Positions 32,349 to 38,930 of a stretch of 48,686 nucleotides of DNA are shown here, one piece after another. The position numbers were made by a program, and so were the translations under genes. Source of the DNA: a virus; IMG/VR virus record IMGVR_UViG_3300035670_000333, positions 1-48,686 of that record. One strand, given 5' to 3'. The notes beneath the pieces were generated by a model, which saw only the letters and a program-made list of their open reading frames with translations, was not told the DNA's origin and searched no databases. Each line of letters opens with the position of its first letter. Position 1 is the first letter of the stretch.

Positions 32349-32385
32349 GACTAGGGGGAGTATTGGGGGGGGCTTCCCCCTAGTC
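32349..32385 (-). other. 11-bp leader hairpin
   Basis: GACTAGGGGGA (32349-32359) pairs perfectly with TCCCCCTAGTC (32375-32385). On the minus-strand RNA it is near the 5' end, 14 or so bases after the expected start, and immediately 5' of tRNA-like element 2. It may protect the RNA end or act as an attenuator; no T run follows. Confidence 0.7.
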
Positions 32386-32405
32386 AAGTATTTAGTTATG
32401 GCTAT

Positions 32406-32434
32406 ATGGTAACAACATTATGTAACGTTGTCAA
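32406..32434 (-). promoter_or_regulatory. promoter of the Api92-like gene
   Basis: TTGACA (32434-32429), 17-base spacer, TACCAT (32411-32406) on the minus strand. The spacer contains ACATAATGTTGT, a short element repeated near the other early promoters. Confidence 0.6.
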
Positions 32435-32442
32435 GTTCATTT

Positions 32443-32763
32443 TCAAAATAATTCTGTGTCGCTCAGAGCCTTGCGTCCAGACAAGATTGCGAATTCGTGC
32501 GCCAAGGCTGGGTCATTAGCAATCTCGATGAACGCGTTGATGAAGGTCTCCGCATAGGTCTCAGTCGGGGCATACTCCCTCTCAGAGTCGTATTCGGGGT
32601 AGAAGACAAAACCATTCCTAGTCTTGCCAATCATGCCGACAATTTTGCCCTCGCTTCGATCTCCCAGCATGATTACGTCGAACTCGTTCTCGGACTCAAT
32701 GGTGAGAATTTGGGACAGGTTGTAGTAGCGACTCTGGGTGGGTGGGTAGCTAGCTTCTAGCAA
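32443..32763 (-). CDS. hypothetical protein
   Basis: The 106 aa product has a TTG start (32763) after AAAGGAGAAAAAA. The centre is beta-rich (ENEFDVIMLGDRSEGKIVGM) and the C-terminal half helical (ETFINAFIEIANDPALAHEF). It lies next to the candidate origin. The function is unknown. Confidence 0.6.
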   Translation of the reverse strand: MLEASYPPTQSRYYNLSQILTIESENEFDVIMLGDRSEGKIVGMIGKTRNGFVFYPEYDSEREYAPTETYAETFINAFIEIANDPALAHEFAILSGRKALSDTELF

Positions 32764-33129
32764 TTTTTTCTCCTTTGTTGTGGTGTCATATTTGTTTCAA
32801 AAAAAACACTATTTGATTATGTTGAATTGTAATCGGGGGTTACAACATTATGTCACTATGTAGCGTTGTAACGGCGTGTCGCCACTATAACGTTATGTCA
32901 TGATGTTGTGTTGTAATGGGTGGAGCTGGTGGTCGTGGGACGAATATGGACTTGTATTTGGGTTTTTGGGACGAATATGGACTGAAATGGTGTCATATCT
33001 GTCCCAAGGTGGGGTGATTCCACATATCTCTTGTCTATATATATTATTTTATTATGTATTATTTCATAAAATAATATAGGGTGAGGCTCAAACCGCAAAA
33101 AGCGGTGTCATATTCGTCCCACTCGATTT
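32764..33129. other. non-coding region with short repeats and AT-rich inverted repeat: candidate replication origin
   Basis: There are no supported genes in these 366 bases. A 16-17-base element GGGACGAATATGrCAC occurs as GGGACGAATATGGACT at 32937-32952 and 32968-32983 and, inverted, at 32989-33005 and 33104-33120; a weaker copy is at 32782-32798. Between the inner and outer copies is an AT-only stretch whose 13-bp arms TATATTATTTTAT (33040-33052) and its complement (33066-33078) form an inverted repeat. Near 32841-32916 are several ACAACATTATGT-type palindromic words. Iterons flanking an AT-rich unwinding zone are typical of origins. Confidence 0.55.
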
Positions 33130-34152
33130 TTAGTTTTTGGTCGAAATGTAGTCGTTGGAGTAGATGAATTCATCCCAGCAAGCTTCCGGTCCGTCCTCAC
33201 AAATCACTCCCATGTCGTAGAGATCTTCCACGGTGCCAACGTAGTAACCCTGACGGTCGAAGTATTCGCCATACTCGTTAGAGAACAGCCCTTGGACTAT
33301 TGGGAACTCTGGTAGCGCATAGTCTGAGTCCTCGGGCAGTATGACATCTCCCCATAGGGACTGGAAGACTTTTGGAGCTTGGGAACTTTTGGAGTAGCCA
33401 CCTGAGGTCATTCCGCGGTAATAGCCGTAGTCAGTAAAGCGAGTGTCAGCATAAGCAGGGTCCTGAGCTGGCAGAGACTCCATGCCGTCTATGCGACCGT
33501 CACGAACAGTTAGCATTGTTCGCTCTGAGACTTCTTGGATGAAGGTGGTCTTGAGGTGTAGGCGGTCTAGAGCCTTCTGTAAGATTGACATCGTTGAAGC
33601 AAAGACGAACGAGCCGTCCTTGAGCTGAGCAATAACTAGCGGTGAGTGACTGATACGAGCTAGGCGTAACTCGTTGCGGTTCTTGCGGTCGAGCCAAGCG
33701 ATAGATGCGTCGCCGTCGAGCATGGAGAACTTGTTAGTGTCACGCTCATACTGCTGGAGCAGAGCTGGGATAACGCTGGTATCTACTTCTGGAAGCTTGA
33801 ACTCCAGCTCTTTGCGGAGCAAGTCGTGGTTGTAGATAACACCGTTGTGAACTAGGTCGATAGTCCGGTCTGGCGACTGGATAGGGTGGTTGTTAGCCAT
33901 GTCACTGGTCGATCCGTGAGTTGCGTAACGAGTGTGAAGGATGACGTTACGAGCGTCTCTAGGCATGGTCTTGAGAGATAGACGTGAGCCAGCCGTGTCC
34001 TTCTTGAAGACACCCTGCTCTTTGCCTAGCTGGTAAGCAAAGCCTGAAGCTTGGTCGCCACGAACGTCTAGCTCTGTAAGTAGAGCGTTAGATAGTTTGC
34101 GAGCATTGATTTTTGAGTTCTTTGATAATGAAAATCCGCCGATTCCACACAT
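33130..34152 (-). CDS. class II glutamine amidotransferase
   Basis: The start is fixed at the ATG at 34152 because the catalytic Cys must be residue 2 (MCGIGGFSLS); the frame to 34161 would bury it. The 340 aa product has RYATHGST (75-82) and LVHNGVIYNH (100-109), the substrate-binding motifs of the GATase class II (Ntn hydrolase) fold, which releases ammonia from glutamine. No synthetase domain is attached, so a partner enzyme is needed; the amidoligase-like gene at 35118 is the nearest candidate. The unrecognised C-terminal 100 residues are Tyr/Asp-rich. Confidence 0.85.
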   Translation of the reverse strand: MCGIGGFSLSKNSKINARKLSNALLTELDVRGDQASGFAYQLGKEQGVFKKDTAGSRLSLKTMPRDARNVILHTRYATHGSTSDMANNHPIQSPDRTIDLVHNGVIYNHDLLRKELEFKLPEVDTSVIPALLQQYERDTNKFSMLDGDASIAWLDRKNRNELRLARISHSPLVIAQLKDGSFVFASTMSILQKALDRLHLKTTFIQEVSERTMLTVRDGRIDGMESLPAQDPAYADTRFTDYGYYRGMTSGGYSKSSQAPKVFQSLWGDVILPEDSDYALPEFPIVQGLFSNEYGEYFDRQGYYVGTVEDLYDMGVICEDGPEACWDEFIYSNDYISTKN

Positions 34153-34202
34153 GGGCATCACCTGTTCTTTCTTTTGTCTGTGTGTCGTTCTGTTGTGTTA
34201 CA

Positions 34203-34231
34203 AGTTTACATAATGTTGTCATGTTTGTCAA
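34203..34231 (-). promoter_or_regulatory. promoter of the GATase gene
   Basis: TTGACA (34231-34226), 17-base spacer and TAAACT (34208-34203). The leader (AACACAACAGAACGACACAC) is A/C-rich. The promoter lies right after the stop of the gene at 34233, so the GATase has its own transcript. Confidence 0.65.
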
Positions 34232-34232
34232 G

Positions 34233-34415
34233 TTACGATTGAATCGCCTCGAACATGAGCTTGTGGTTGATACTTGGTGGGGTCAATCGCTGACCGACTG
34301 AGTAGCAATCCTCATAGCTCCAGAAGCGCCATGGAGTCCCGAACGCTTCGTCGGTGTGGTAGGTCTTTGTGCCGTATTCCGACAGCCAGTAGATCTGGTA
34401 GTAGGTGTCGCTCAT
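34233..34415 (-). CDS. small aromatic protein, first minus-strand gene
   Basis: The start is at the ATG at 34415 (MSDTYYQIYW) after GAAGGAGCACACA, not at 34463. The 60 aa product is rich in Tyr and Trp (TPWRFWSYEDCYS). It is the first early gene after the TTGACA promoter at 34512-34540. I recall no family; products of first early genes are often host-takeover proteins, but that is speculation. Confidence 0.65.
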   Translation of the reverse strand: MSDTYYQIYWLSEYGTKTYHTDEAFGTPWRFWSYEDCYSVGQRLTPPSINHKLMFEAIQS

Positions 34416-34511
34416 TGTGTGCTCCTTCGGTCTAAAAGGGGCGGTTTCGTCACTCGCTCGCATAACCCAAGCACCTTTTCCGAAACCAGCCCTTGCTGGG
34501 GGTGTATTACA

Positions 34512-34540
34512 ACATTACATAACGAAATAATGTTTGTCAA
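34512..34540 (-). promoter_or_regulatory. early promoter 1
   Basis: TTGACA (34540-34535), 17-base spacer, TAATGT (34517-34512), directed towards the gene at 34415. The first TTTGGGAATTCG repeat begins five bases upstream of the -35, a natural place for a regulator. Confidence 0.7.
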
Positions 34541-34544
34541 GTTG

Positions 34545-34683
34545 ATTTGGGAATTCGGCGTGTCTGGTGATGTGTATGCGCACCTACACTAATTTGGGAA
34601 TCGGCGCTCGCTAGGCACCGCGCTCGCTCAATTTGGGAATTCGCGATGGTGCGAGCACCCTACACGCATTTGGGAATTTCGCA
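34545..34683. repeat. four spaced direct repeats TTTGGGAATTCGsC
   Basis: Copies begin at 34545 (ATTTGGGAATTCGGCG), 34591 (one T shorter), 34630 (AATTTGGGAATTCGCG) and 34668 (ATTTGGGAATTTCGCA), 46, 39 and 38 bases apart. The core GGGAATTC is partly palindromic. They are probably operators or iterons; spacing and divergence argue against CRISPR. Confidence 0.65.
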
Positions 34684-34724
34684 CCTGACAGGCACCGCTT
34701 ACGGGCATACGGGCGCGGGTCGAT

Positions 34725-34790
34725 CTCTCAGGATTCTCACAGCTGACTCTCAGGAAACTCTCAGGATTGAAACTGGAAGATTCCTGAGAG
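34725..34790. repeat. CTCTCAGGA repeat cluster with hairpin
   Basis: CTCTCAGGA occurs at 34725, 34747 and 34758 in direct orientation and inverted (TCCTGAGAG) at 34782-34790. The last direct copy and the inverted one make a 9-bp hairpin. The cluster lies just downstream of the 34843-34872 promoter and could be a binding site or leader structure. Confidence 0.6.
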
Positions 34791-34842
34791 AAGTCTGAGA
34801 ATGAGGGAGTGGGTGCGGGTATACATGAACGCGCCCGCGCGC

Positions 34843-34872
34843 GTATTACACCATAAGCGAAAGATTGTCAAG
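34843..34872 (-). promoter_or_regulatory. early promoter 2
   Basis: TTGACA (34872-34867) and TAATAC (34848-34843) on the minus strand with an 18-base spacer. Its transcript would run through both repeat clusters before reaching early promoter 1. Confidence 0.6.
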
Positions 34873-34989
34873 GCTATTTTGATAACAAAATCGTTATGAA
34901 CTTTTTTTCAGAATTGCTAGGTTCAGACCCCTAATTCGCGCTACAATGGACACACACACGCACCACCACACACGAAGGGAGCCGAACAA

Positions 34990-35076
34990 ATGTTCGACAC
35001 ACAAACACTTATTGACGCGCTAGTTTTCTACGCTTTCGGCGTTACCGCTTACCTAATCATTAGCCGAACCAAGTAA
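34990..35076 (+). CDS. 28-residue membrane peptide
   Basis: ATG at 34990 follows GAAGGGAGCCGAACAA, a good ribosome site, with an (AC)-rich leader. The peptide reads MFDTQTLIDALVFYAFGVTA and ends YLIISRTK: one membrane helix with a short basic end. Together with the next gene it forms the only plus-strand early unit. Tiny membrane peptides at this place may act on the host envelope; this is unproven. Confidence 0.6.
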   Translation: MFDTQTLIDALVFYAFGVTAYLIISRTK

Positions 35077-35117
35077 CCCCAAACACACACACAACACACA
35101 AGGAGACACGATTACAA

Positions 35118-35993
35118 ATGACCGCCACACTAGAGACCATGTTTGCCCAGCTACCAAGCCACGAGACCGCCGTAAGAAGGTGGAGTTTCGAGGCGGAACA
35201 CCCAGCCATAGCAGGGACAGCCCACGGCACGAATTGGGCAACGCGCCGACCCTTTACATTCGTTGTTGATGGTTCAGTTGACACCGATTACGATTACTGT
35301 GAATGTTCATGCCGTGAATGCCATTACCATGAGTGCAACTGTGATAATTGCGAGGACTACAACGACGATCCAAGCCATTGTGGTGACGCGGACTGTTGCC
35401 CGAATGAGCTATGCCCAACCGAGCCTATCGCGACCGCATGGAACCCAGAGCTGAACGCGTTTCTAGCCCAAGCCCTAACCGACGCCGAGGATTTTGAGGG
35501 CAACTACCCCGACCGCTCTCGCATGGGTGGGCATGTTCATGTCGAGGCGCGAGACCTAACCAAAGCCGAGGCGCGATTGGTTGCCGTGATTGGGCAGAGA
35601 ATGTTCACTATCGCGCCCGATTGGTTTACCGGTGGCGAGGATGACTATAACAACCGAGTCCAAGGCGAGCAACTTCAGAAATGGGTTCAGGACTTGCCCG
35701 GCTGGAATTACCCAGAGCGCGGTTCCATTGTCTCGGTTTACAACGTGGCAGGGCAGACCGAGCCACGCCCCTACTCAATCGGGGACGGATTCGACCACCG
35801 CAAAACCACTATCGAGTTCCGCGGATTCCGAACCACGTTCGACGCGCAGATTATCGCGGTTCGCGGTGCCGTCTGCCGAGCGATTGTAGGATTCGTGAAG
35901 TCTCTAGCCGATTCGGGATTGAGCCCATACTGGGCAACACGCGAGCAGAGTTTTGAGGAGTTTTTGGGAGTGATTGGATTCGGCAAACACTAG
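35118..35993 (+). CDS. amidoligase-like enzyme with Cys-rich insertion
   Basis: The 291 aa product has SFEAEHP (about 23-29), GGHVHVEARDL (137-147) and TIEFRGFRTT (231-240), which I read as the FxxE, GxHVH and EFR motifs of Amidoligase_2-type enzymes (glutamine-synthetase-fold carboxylate-amine ligases). Residues 61-99 are an insertion with eleven cysteines (CECSCREC, CNCDNC, CGDADCC), probably zinc-binding. It would join an amine to a carboxylate, possibly a peptide or cell-wall target. Ammonia from the nearby GATase is a natural substrate. It has a strong AAGGAG site. Confidence 0.7.
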   Translation: MTATLETMFAQLPSHETAVRRWSFEAEHPAIAGTAHGTNWATRRPFTFVVDGSVDTDYDYCECSCRECHYHECNCDNCEDYNDDPSHCGDADCCPNELCPTEPIATAWNPELNAFLAQALTDAEDFEGNYPDRSRMGGHVHVEARDLTKAEARLVAVIGQRMFTIAPDWFTGGEDDYNNRVQGEQLQKWVQDLPGWNYPERGSIVSVYNVAGQTEPRPYSIGDGFDHRKTTIEFRGFRTTFDAQIIAVRGAVCRAIVGFVKSLADSGLSPYWATREQSFEEFLGVIGFGKH

Positions 35994-36005
35994 CCCGACC
36001 ACCGC

Positions 36006-36037
36006 GCCACTCAAACAAATCAAATTGTTTGGGTGGC
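36006..36037 (+). terminator. terminator after the amidoligase gene
   Basis: GCCACTCAAACAA (36006-36018) pairs with TTGTTTGGGTGGC (36025-36037): 13 bp including one T-G pair, six-base loop. CCTTTTC follows after ten bases. It probably ends the short plus-strand unit. Confidence 0.7.
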
Positions 36038-36136
36038 AGGTAGGTCCTTTTCATCTCACACCCGCATCCACGTCAGAAACGTTTTCCCCGATTTCGGATA
36101 TCAAAAAAATTTCGCAGGTATTTTTTCCTGAATTCC

Positions 36137-36145
36137 TGATATACT
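36137..36145 (+). promoter_or_regulatory. extended -10 promoter for the late genes
   Basis: TGATATACT (TGnTATACT) lies upstream of the packaging genes with an A/T-rich upstream region and no evident -35. Start would be near 36152. Confidence 0.5.
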
Positions 36146-36302
36146 TTTCCTACACGCCCCATCTCCGCGTAGTTGGGGTAACGGGCAGTTTCTGCCCTGT
36201 TCAGTTAGCGCTGGTTCTTTATGCTGGCTACTTGCAAGGCTAACCTAGCTCCCCACCATCTTTCGAGATTGGTGGGGTTTAGCTTTCTGCTAGGATTTTC
36301 GT
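36146..36302 (+). promoter_or_regulatory. structured leader before the packaging genes
   Basis: The leader of about 150 bases holds several hairpins: GGGCAG-TTT-CTGCCC (36183-36197), GTTAGC (36204-36209) with GCTAAC (36239-36244) enclosing a 29-base loop, and CCCCACCA (36251-36258) with TGGTGGGG (36270-36277) followed by TTTAGCTTT. The last could terminate transcription, so the leader may be an attenuator. No known riboswitch class was recognised. The stretch 36038-36136 shows nothing I can name. Confidence 0.5.
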
Positions 36303-36527
36303 ATGAGCAGTTTAGACTTCCAGATCAGCGGATGGAACAGCGAGTCCTTCACGCTGACAATCACGATCGTTGACCCAGCTCCGGACTCCGAGAGCGATAC
36401 CGTCTACAAGGCTGCTGTGGGCTCTCAGGAGGTCTACTTCGAGGCTGCCACGGACGCAGAGATGTGGCACATTGTTGATGCTGCCCTGTGTGCAATTAAA
36501 GAATTCATAGATTACGAGAAGTTCTAA
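36303..36527 (+). CDS. hypothetical protein before terminase
   Basis: The 74 aa product is beta-rich (SFTLTITIVDPAPD, QEVYFEAATDAEMWH) with a C-terminal helix. It is the first gene of the late unit and one base from the next gene. The function is unknown. Confidence 0.65.
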   Translation: MSSLDFQISGWNSESFTLTITIVDPAPDSESDTVYKAAVGSQEVYFEAATDAEMWHIVDAALCAIKEFIDYEKF

Positions 36528-36528
36528 A

Positions 36529-36741
36529 ATGATCGACCCCCAAAAAATTTCGCCTGAGAATTTTAAGAAATCCGAGCCCCGCGGTTTGGCTGACCCGATT
36601 CCAGAGCCAGAAGAGCAGATGCCCAGCGTTGAGGAGATGATTGACATCTTCTTCCAAGTCATGATGAAGCGCATGGACGACCTTGATGATCAATTACAGA
36701 CTATAATTGAGTCATGTCAAGAAATGAAGTCTCGCTCCTAG
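36529..36741 (+). CDS. hypothetical acidic protein
   Basis: The 70 aa product has a Pro-rich start (MIDPQKISPENFKKSEPRGL) and a helical, acidic C-terminus (EEMIDIFFQVMMKRMDDLDD). It overlaps the small terminase gene by 28 bases. The function is unknown. Confidence 0.6.
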   Translation: MIDPQKISPENFKKSEPRGLADPIPEPEEQMPSVEEMIDIFFQVMMKRMDDLDDQLQTIIESCQEMKSRS

Positions 36742-37214
36742 ACGAAACGCTTATCCGAGCTGCTGCGTCTGGCAAATCCGGCGAGGAGATGGAAAAGCTC
36801 ACGGGTATCCCTGCTGCTCAGGCTGTGATGCACGTCAAGGAGCTTTTGAGCCGTCGTGACATCTGGACAGAGGTAGAGCGCCGTCAGTTGCTACTGGCGG
36901 AGTTGCAGGACTTGAAAGACTCCCTCACCCAGAACGCTGTGGACTTCAGGGACCAAGACTCGGCAAAGTTGCTATTGAAGGTTTTGCAGGAGATTGGTCG
37001 CAGACTAGACGTTGAGCGCTCTAAGTTGGACTTGGACGTTATTAAGCTAAGTGAGTATCAGGGTAAGGTGCTACTTCGTGCCATGGACTCGGCTTTGAAT
37101 TTTGCAAAGGGTCAGCTCGCAGAGCGATACCCTGATGTCCCGAAGGAAGAACTGGACGAACTGGTTTCTGAAGGTTTGATGCGAGCTAAATACGAGATCG
37201 AAAAGGAGCAGTAG
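36714..37214 (+). CDS. terminase small subunit
   Basis: The 166 aa product has an N-terminal helix-turn-helix-like segment (AAASGKSGEEMEKLTGIPAAQAVM), then long helices for oligomerisation (LLLAELQDLKDSLTQ, AKLLLKVLQEIGRRLDVERS). Size, order and layout match small terminases, which bind the packaging site and recruit the large subunit. The start ATG lies inside the end of the previous gene. Confidence 0.8.
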   Translation: MSRNEVSLLDETLIRAAASGKSGEEMEKLTGIPAAQAVMHVKELLSRRDIWTEVERRQLLLAELQDLKDSLTQNAVDFRDQDSAKLLLKVLQEIGRRLDVERSKLDLDVIKLSEYQGKVLLRAMDSALNFAKGQLAERYPDVPKEELDELVSEGLMRAKYEIEKEQ

Positions 37215-37393
37215 TGCCGACTTACGTTTATGGGTGCGCGTGTGGTCAGATACTGAACATTATCCACTCGATAATGGACGACCCAGACATTGAGTGCAAC
37301 AACTGCGACTCAATGATGCACAGGATCCCCCAGAGTGCGACTGTGACCTTCGGCTCAGACGGCTTCTACACGACTGACAAAAATAATGATTGA
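37214..37393 (+). CDS. FmdB-type zinc-ribbon protein
   Basis: The GTG start overlaps the TAG of the small terminase gene by one base. The 59 aa product reads MPTYVYGCACGQILNIIHSI then CNNCDSMMHR, the FmdB-type regulatory zinc ribbon (MPTYxYxCxxCG...CPxCG). It overlaps the large terminase gene by 8 bases. A zinc-finger gene at this place (as HNH genes in other phages) suggests a packaging accessory role, unproven. Confidence 0.75.
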   Translation: MPTYVYGCACGQILNIIHSIMDDPDIECNNCDSMMHRIPQSATVTFGSDGFYTTDKNND

Positions 37394-38897
37394 AAATGCG
37401 ATTGACGGAGTTGTTGCGGAGCTTCGCAAGCGTTCGCAGAACTCCATTTACATAAACGACCCTGTTGCGTGGGCTCGTGACGTGCTGGGCAAGCACATGT
37501 GGTCTAAACAGGCCGAGATTGCCCAGAGCATCGTAGAGAATACGCACACGGCGGTGGTTTCCTGTAACGGTGCAGGAAAATCGGCAACTGCGGGTATTCT
37601 GGGCGCATGGTGGGTCGCTACTAGAGACCCTTATGAGGTGGCGTTGATTGCATCCGCACCTACCTATCCGCAGATTGCCCGAGTTTTGTTTCGTGAACTA
37701 AAAGACAACCACAAGGCAGCAGCGATGCGTGGCTTCTCGCTGCCGGGGCACATTAACCAGTCAGAGGAGTGGAAGCTTGACGATGAATATGGAACGCTTA
37801 TTGGTTTTGGACGCAGGCCCGCAGATACTGATATCGTTTCGGCCTTCCAAGGAATCCACAGACGATACGTCTTCGTGGTTCTGGATGAAGCTGGAGGTAT
37901 CCCTACTGACCTTTATACAGCTGCTGAAGCTGTTACTACGTCTGCGGATTCGCGGGTACTCGCCATCGGAAACCCTGATAGACGTGGGACCGAGTTCCAC
38001 CGCATCTTCCGAGAAGATGACACTTGGAACAAGATTAAAATATCGGCTTATGACTCGCCTAACTTTACTGGTGAGTGGGTCCCCGAGGATGTCAAGCCCC
38101 TTCTAATTCAGCCCGGCTGGGTTGACCGCCAGAAGCGAGCATGGGGAGAGGATTCGGCTCGATTCCGCTCCAAGGTTCTGGGCGAGTTCCCAGAGGAAGA
38201 CGACACCACGTTCTTCAGCCAGCAGTCGCTGGACAAGGCGCACGATACCCAGATCGAGGATGATGCAGAGGTCACCGCTGTGCTTGGTGTCGACTTGGCA
38301 CGCTTCGGTGAGGACGAGAGCGTTATTTACATTAACCGCGGTGGCAGACTCAGGAAATACTCAGCTTGGAGTAAGGCTACCGCTGTGGAGTCTGCAAACC
38401 GAGTCCACCAAGCAGCTCTAGAGACCGGCGCTCGCGAAGTGCGAGTGGACGGTGCGGGTCTTGGTGGCCCTGTTGTGGACCAACTGGCTGCGATGGCTAA
38501 CGGCAAGTATGTTGTGATCTCGATGATGGGTTCAGCTGCCTCGCCTGACCGCACAAGGTGGTTCAACGCTCGTGCTTTTAATTTTGACTCGCTCCGCGAG
38601 CAGATGCTGACTGGGTTGATAGATATCGACCCAGAGGATAAGCAGCTGTTCGAGGAAATGATGGCGCTGAGGTATAAGTTCCACTCCACAGGCTCGATTC
38701 AAATCGAATCCAAGGATGACATGCGCTCTAGGGGCATGAAGTCGCCTGACAGCCTAGATGCTGCGGTTTATGCCTGTGTGGACCTTGATGGGTTGATTAA
38801 TTCGCCTTATGCTGGCAAGAAGCCGGGCGAGATTGTAACCATGGATGCTGCCTTGGCAGCTGGAGATAGCGCTTTCTACAACTCTTGGGTGTGGTAA
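37386..38897 (+). CDS. terminase large subunit
   Basis: The 503 aa product has Walker A SCNGAGKS (59-66), Walker B VFVVLDEAG (162-170) and a C-terminal RNase H-like nuclease with GVDLARFGEDES (D303), RVDGAGLGG (D355) and DSLDAAVYA. It pumps DNA into the prohead and cuts it. The length is that of actinophage terminases of the HK97/siphovirus type. The end mode (cos or headful) cannot be told here; the circular assembly fits headful or cohesive ends. Confidence 0.95.
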   Translation: MIENAIDGVVAELRKRSQNSIYINDPVAWARDVLGKHMWSKQAEIAQSIVENTHTAVVSCNGAGKSATAGILGAWWVATRDPYEVALIASAPTYPQIARVLFRELKDNHKAAAMRGFSLPGHINQSEEWKLDDEYGTLIGFGRRPADTDIVSAFQGIHRRYVFVVLDEAGGIPTDLYTAAEAVTTSADSRVLAIGNPDRRGTEFHRIFREDDTWNKIKISAYDSPNFTGEWVPEDVKPLLIQPGWVDRQKRAWGEDSARFRSKVLGEFPEEDDTTFFSQQSLDKAHDTQIEDDAEVTAVLGVDLARFGEDESVIYINRGGRLRKYSAWSKATAVESANRVHQAALETGAREVRVDGAGLGGPVVDQLAAMANGKYVVISMMGSAASPDRTRWFNARAFNFDSLREQMLTGLIDIDPEDKQLFEEMMALRYKFHSTGSIQIESKDDMRSRGMKSPDSLDAAVYACVDLDGLINSPYAGKKPGEIVTMDAALAAGDSAFYNSWVW

Positions 38898-38900
38898 AAT
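38892..38900 (+). promoter_or_regulatory. extended -10 promoter before the portal gene
   Basis: TGGTAAAAT, identical to the element at 6703-6711, overlaps the terminase stop. Transcription would start near 38907, with TTAGAGGA as ribosome site for the portal gene. Confidence 0.45.
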
Positions 38901-38930
38901 CTATCTAGAACGCCGTTTTAGAGGATTTTA

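Larger units (their letters stand above)
34416..34989. promoter_or_regulatory. divergent control region between minus- and plus-strand early units
   Basis: These 574 bases have no supported gene. They hold two minus-strand TTGACA promoters (34512-34540 and 34843-34872), four copies of TTTGGGAATTCGsC (34545-34683), three copies of CTCTCAGGA plus an inverted one (34725-34790), a GC-alternating run GCGCCCGCGCGCG near 34831, and a plus-strand -10-like TACAAT at 34942-34947. In the leader of the first minus promoter, CCAGC-AAGG-GCTGG can form a hairpin. Confidence 0.6.

Noticed and set aside
32898-33098. Minus-strand frame of 66 codons in the candidate origin
   Set aside because: It runs through iterons and the AT-only inverted repeat, giving low-complexity Ile/Tyr/Thr sequence, with no ribosome site.
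34545-34683. Repeats resembling a CRISPR array
   Set aside because: Units are only about 12-16 bases, imperfect, with unequal 38-46-base periods and no cas genes; operators or iterons fit better.
18496-36302. Temperate life style (integrase, repressor, attachment site)
   Set aside because: No integrase, excisionase or clear repressor was found; the single HTH protein is inside the replication unit.
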